From the NCBI GenBank assembly GCA_013141055.1, contig JABFRS010000002.1, positions 372,001 through 436,000 of the forward strand: DNA of 64,000 nt, written 5' to 3'. The DNA is from Cyclobacteriaceae bacterium. GTDB lineage: Bacteria > Bacteroidota > Bacteroidia > Cytophagales > Cyclobacteriaceae. This document shows, piece by piece, positions 62,008 through 64,000 of the stretch; the stretch's first letter is position 1, and each line of letters opens with the position of its first letter. A model generated the notes under the pieces. That model saw only the letters and a list, made by a program, of their open reading frames with translations, had not been told where the DNA came from and made no database searches. The position numbers and the translations under genes are program-made.

Positions 62008-62639
62008 AGAGATAATTCACGAAGGACACTTCTGAATTCACTCAGCATCATCGCCGTTGCACCCCACACTATTTCGTCTTCCACCAGAAAATGCGGAGCC
62101 TCCATACGGAATGTTTTTGCCACAAGTATCTCCTTTGTGAGCACCGCATTGTCTTTGATCAATTCATCAACACTCCCCTTCAGTATGCCGGCCACTTCGA
62201 AAGGATCGGGAACGAATTTGGGATCTGAACGATAGAATCCTATCACAGGCGTGACTATAAAATTACTGGGGATCACGAAGAACTGACTCAACATTCCAAT
62301 CAGTTCAACTTTCGTTGGATCAATACCTATCTCTTCCTGCGCTTCCCGAAAGGCAGTCTGTTCAGAAGTTTCATCGCCTTCTGCTTTACCACCCGGAAGA
62401 CTTATTTGTCCACTGTGCGTACCCGCATACTCAGCACGCTTCGTTAAAGGGAAATAAAGCTTTCCATTCTCTTCATATAATAATATGAGGACTGCGCCAG
62501 GCTTGGGAGGCAACTTATGAGTAAAGTTGGGACGAACATCTCCCAAAGAAACAGCGCGCATGGGTTCATGTGCTTCTGCTCCGGGCAAAGGTTTCTTAAG
62601 TCGTTCTGATAGCTGTGTGAGTAAACGATCTACTTGCAT
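62004..62639 (-). CDS. Nudix hydrolase, probable CoA pyrophosphatase
   Basis: A 211-aa Nudix protein. The Nudix box is GGKAEGDETSEQTAFREA followed by QEEIGID, all catalytic glutamates present. Upstream LPLTKRAEYAGTHSGQISLPGG matches the UPF0035/NudL-type CoA pyrophosphatase signature, placed just before the Nudix box. It would cleave CoA or its derivatives to phosphopantetheine and 3',5'-ADP. Its start overlaps the end of the TPR lipoprotein gene by ten bases, so the two are co-transcribed. Confidence 0.88.
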   Translation of the reverse strand: MQVDRLLTQLSERLKKPLPGAEAHEPMRAVSLGDVRPNFTHKLPPKPGAVLILLYEENGKLYFPLTKRAEYAGTHSGQISLPGGKAEGDETSEQTAFREAQEEIGIDPTKVELIGMLSQFFVIPSNFIVTPVIGFYRSDPKFVPDPFEVAGILKGSVDELIKDNAVLTKEILVAKTFRMEAPHFLVEDEIVWGATAMMLSEFRSVLRELSL

Positions 62640-63649
62640 GCTCTGAACAGTTCGGCAGGTATCATCTTATCTCCTGCTTTTTCTGAAAGATTAAATTGCT
62701 CACAGGCTTCTTTCTTCTGATTGTTCTTCCAGTAAGCCATTCCCAGGTAGTAATGGATCTTATCAATGAACGAATCCATTTTGTTACTCTGTTCCAGCAA
62801 TCTTACTGCATTGGAATAGTCACCTGTAAGATACCGGTAGATGCCTTTGTTGCGATAAGCCCAGCCATTGTCGGGATCCAGCAATATACTTCTGTCAATC
62901 TCGACCAGTGCCTCCGGTAATTTATTCTGCATTAAAAGTATGTAACCACGATTGTTAATGAAGTATGGCTGATCCGGAGAAAGTCTGATGGCATCATTGA
63001 CCAGTATCATGGCATCGTTAAGATTTCCCCTGCTGATCTCAATCATGGATAATGTATTGTAGATGTTAGGTTCTTTTGAATTGAGACGAATTGCTTTCTG
63101 AAGGTCCTGCTTTGCTTCTTCAAACCTTGACAAATAGTAATTTACAGTACCATGGTTGACGAGATAATCAACATTTGCAGTATCCAGACTCATCGCTTTT
63201 TCAAAAGAGATCAGCGCACCATTAAAGTCTCTCATTTTTGTTTCAACGAGTCCTTTCATAAAATACGCTACGGCAGTGTCAGGCCTGGTAGCAATTATTT
63301 TCTCTATGTCTTTCCGGGCATTGAAGTATTCATTCAATTCATAAAAGGTATTGGCACGGTTAAAGTATGCCTCCAGATATTCAGGATTACATGAGATGGC
63401 TTTATTATAGAATGGCAAAGCTTCGTCCCAGCGATTCGCCTGAAAGTGAAGCGTTCCCAGATTGTTGAGGGCAGGAACATAACAAGGGTCGACCAGGATA
63501 GCCTCATTGAAATAGTAGAGTGCCTGATCGGTGCTGTGTTCTTTCAGGGAAAGGTTTCCTTTCAGAAGGAACTTTTGAAGACGGAGCTCTTTGTTATCCG
63601 AGCAACCCAATAAGATGACGACAAAAAATACCAGCGAGCCTGCTCTCAT
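62630..63649 (-). CDS. TPR-repeat lipoprotein
   Basis: A 339-aa protein with a lipoprotein signal (FFVVILLGCSD, Cys16). The mature chain is a run of about eight TPR units from residue 35 to 330, with consensus-like helices such as ALNNLGTLHFQANRWDEALP, AYFNRANTFYELNEYFNARK and AYRNKGIYRYLTGDYSNAVR. It is probably an envelope scaffold; the partner is unknown. It is divergent from the his leader region and upstream of the Nudix gene. Confidence 0.85.
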   Translation of the reverse strand: MRAGSLVFFVVILLGCSDNKELRLQKFLLKGNLSLKEHSTDQALYYFNEAILVDPCYVPALNNLGTLHFQANRWDEALPFYNKAISCNPEYLEAYFNRANTFYELNEYFNARKDIEKIIATRPDTAVAYFMKGLVETKMRDFNGALISFEKAMSLDTANVDYLVNHGTVNYYLSRFEEAKQDLQKAIRLNSKEPNIYNTLSMIEISRGNLNDAMILVNDAIRLSPDQPYFINNRGYILLMQNKLPEALVEIDRSILLDPDNGWAYRNKGIYRYLTGDYSNAVRLLEQSNKMDSFIDKIHYYLGMAYWKNNQKKEACEQFNLSEKAGDKMIPAELFRACK

Positions 63650-63818
63650 TTACCTAATTTCTATTTCCGAAGCGCTGAATACCAGTTTTGATTTAAAGTC
63701 CTGAATTCAGATGAAGCAAAGTTAAAGATTTGAATGGTCTTTTGATGACTGCTATGACGGGCCAGACACGGGCGAAATCGAATTCGGGTGCCAAACCGGA
63801 TTTTTTCTCCAAAATTGG

Positions 63819-63849
63819 TTTGTTTATTCTCAAAACCGTCCTTTCTTTG
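63819..63849 (+). promoter_or_regulatory. Candidate promoter of the his leader
   Basis: TTTG (63819-63822) and TTTCTTTG (63842-63849) are 19 bp apart, matching the phylum's -33/-7 pattern with one mismatch in the -7 box. The leader ATG is nine bases downstream, implying a very short 5' UTR. Confidence 0.35.
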
Positions 63850-63857
63850 CATCCATC

Positions 63858-63911
63858 ATGAGAAAAACACAAAACATCCATCTGCACCACCATCATGCAT
63901 TAGCATGTTGA
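63858..63911 (+). CDS. hisL: Histidine operon leader peptide
   Basis: A 17-codon frame, MRKTQNIHLHHHHALAC, with five histidines in six residues (HLHHHH, codons at 63879-63896) and a TGA at 63909-63911. A stop followed within 40 bp by a terminator hairpin is the layout of his attenuators. When histidyl-tRNA is scarce, the ribosome would stall at the histidine codons. This gene is short, but the histidine run and the hairpin pair make chance unlikely. The structural genes would begin beyond the right edge of the window. Confidence 0.85.
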   Translation: MRKTQNIHLHHHHALAC

Positions 63912-63950
63912 TTGGCAGGTTTATGTTTTGAAAAAATACAAAGCATATTA

Positions 63951-63980
63951 AAAGGCTTGCCACGCGGCAGGCCTTTTTTT
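63951..63980 (+). terminator. his attenuator terminator with a competing antiterminator
   Basis: AAAGGCTTGCC (63951-63961) pairs with GGCAGGCCTTT (63966-63976; one G-U), then a T-run to 63980. GGCAGG at 63914-63919, just after the leader stop, repeats the 3' arm and can pair with CTTGCC (63956-63961) instead, blocking the terminator. A ribosome at the leader stop codon would cover 63914-63919 and restore termination. Confidence 0.85.
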
Positions 63981-64000
63981 ATTTATCAGATCATAATCAG

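Noticed and set aside
1..64000. Prophage, integrative element or insertion sequence
   Set aside because: No integrase, transposase, phage structural or plasmid genes, and no flanking tRNA attachment duplications were seen.

Overview
The window reads as a chromosomal segment of a gliding or T9SS-type member of the phylum Bacteroidota, most likely order Cytophagales. The reasons are a 1001-aa-class secreted protein with SprB-like repeats and a gliding-motility (CHU_C, type B) C-terminal domain, frequent TTG starts without strong Shine-Dalgarno sequences, a sufBCDSE operon of the Bacteroidota layout, a SerB-SerA fusion, and sporadic TTTG/TAnnTTTG-like promoter pairs. Genus cannot be fixed from the sequence. 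I see no prophage, insertion sequence, CRISPR array or rRNA. Most of the window is core genome. The unusual material lies mainly in the intergenic stretches.

Layout. 1-7.7 kb: partial etfB, a TPR protein, an MDR oxidoreductase, a histidine-kinase-like protein without its phospho-acceptor histidine, dnaB, a truncated Mpl-like Mur ligase, a DnaQ-type exonuclease and an SPFH lipoprotein. 7.7-12.6 kb: a DUF2452-type protein, an M48 lipoprotein, an FAH-family enzyme, an M23 peptidase and a Bcp peroxiredoxin. 12.6-13.2 kb is non-coding and holds a 9-unit array with an 11-bp period. 13.2-17.8 kb encodes three exported hydrolases. 17.9-21.9 kb holds serine biosynthesis (serB-serA fusion and a serC-like aminotransferase). 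22-24.5 kb is an ECF sigma-factor envelope module, followed by an M1 peptidase, a TPR protein and a TlpA-like thioredoxin. 28.9-33.9 kb is a six-gene L-fucose oxidative pathway and uptake operon.

33.9-46.2 kb carries a sirtuin, topA, sixA-like, an agmatinase-family gene, two sodium-coupled transporters, a conserved unknown cytosolic protein, a PD40 beta-propeller protein and fadD. Directly upstream of fadD, on the same strand, lies a 145-nt RNA with a complete class II (Leu-like) tRNA cloverleaf. It has a very long, internally folded variable arm, a GUC triplet in an abnormal anticodon loop, and its own terminator. 46.6-53.1 kb is an Lrp/AsnC regulator followed by the suf Fe-S assembly operon and a bacilliredoxin. 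53.2-60 kb has the T9SS cargo protein, queD-like and folE genes, and an aconitase with a histone-H1-like lysine-rich tail. 60-60.8 kb is non-coding, with a REP-like palindromic element and a second, much longer 11-bp-periodic array. The window ends with an Omp85-like barrel, a Nudix hydrolase and a TPR lipoprotein. The last 150 bases hold a histidine-rich leader peptide plus attenuator, so a his operon should start just beyond the right edge.

The most interesting items are the tRNA-like RNA (46297-46441), the two 11-bp-period arrays (12699-12797 and 60358-60737), the his attenuator (63858-63980), two apparent pseudo-enzymes (histidine kinase and Mur ligase), and H1-like lysine-rich tails on three otherwise ordinary proteins (peroxiredoxin, topoisomerase I, aconitase).
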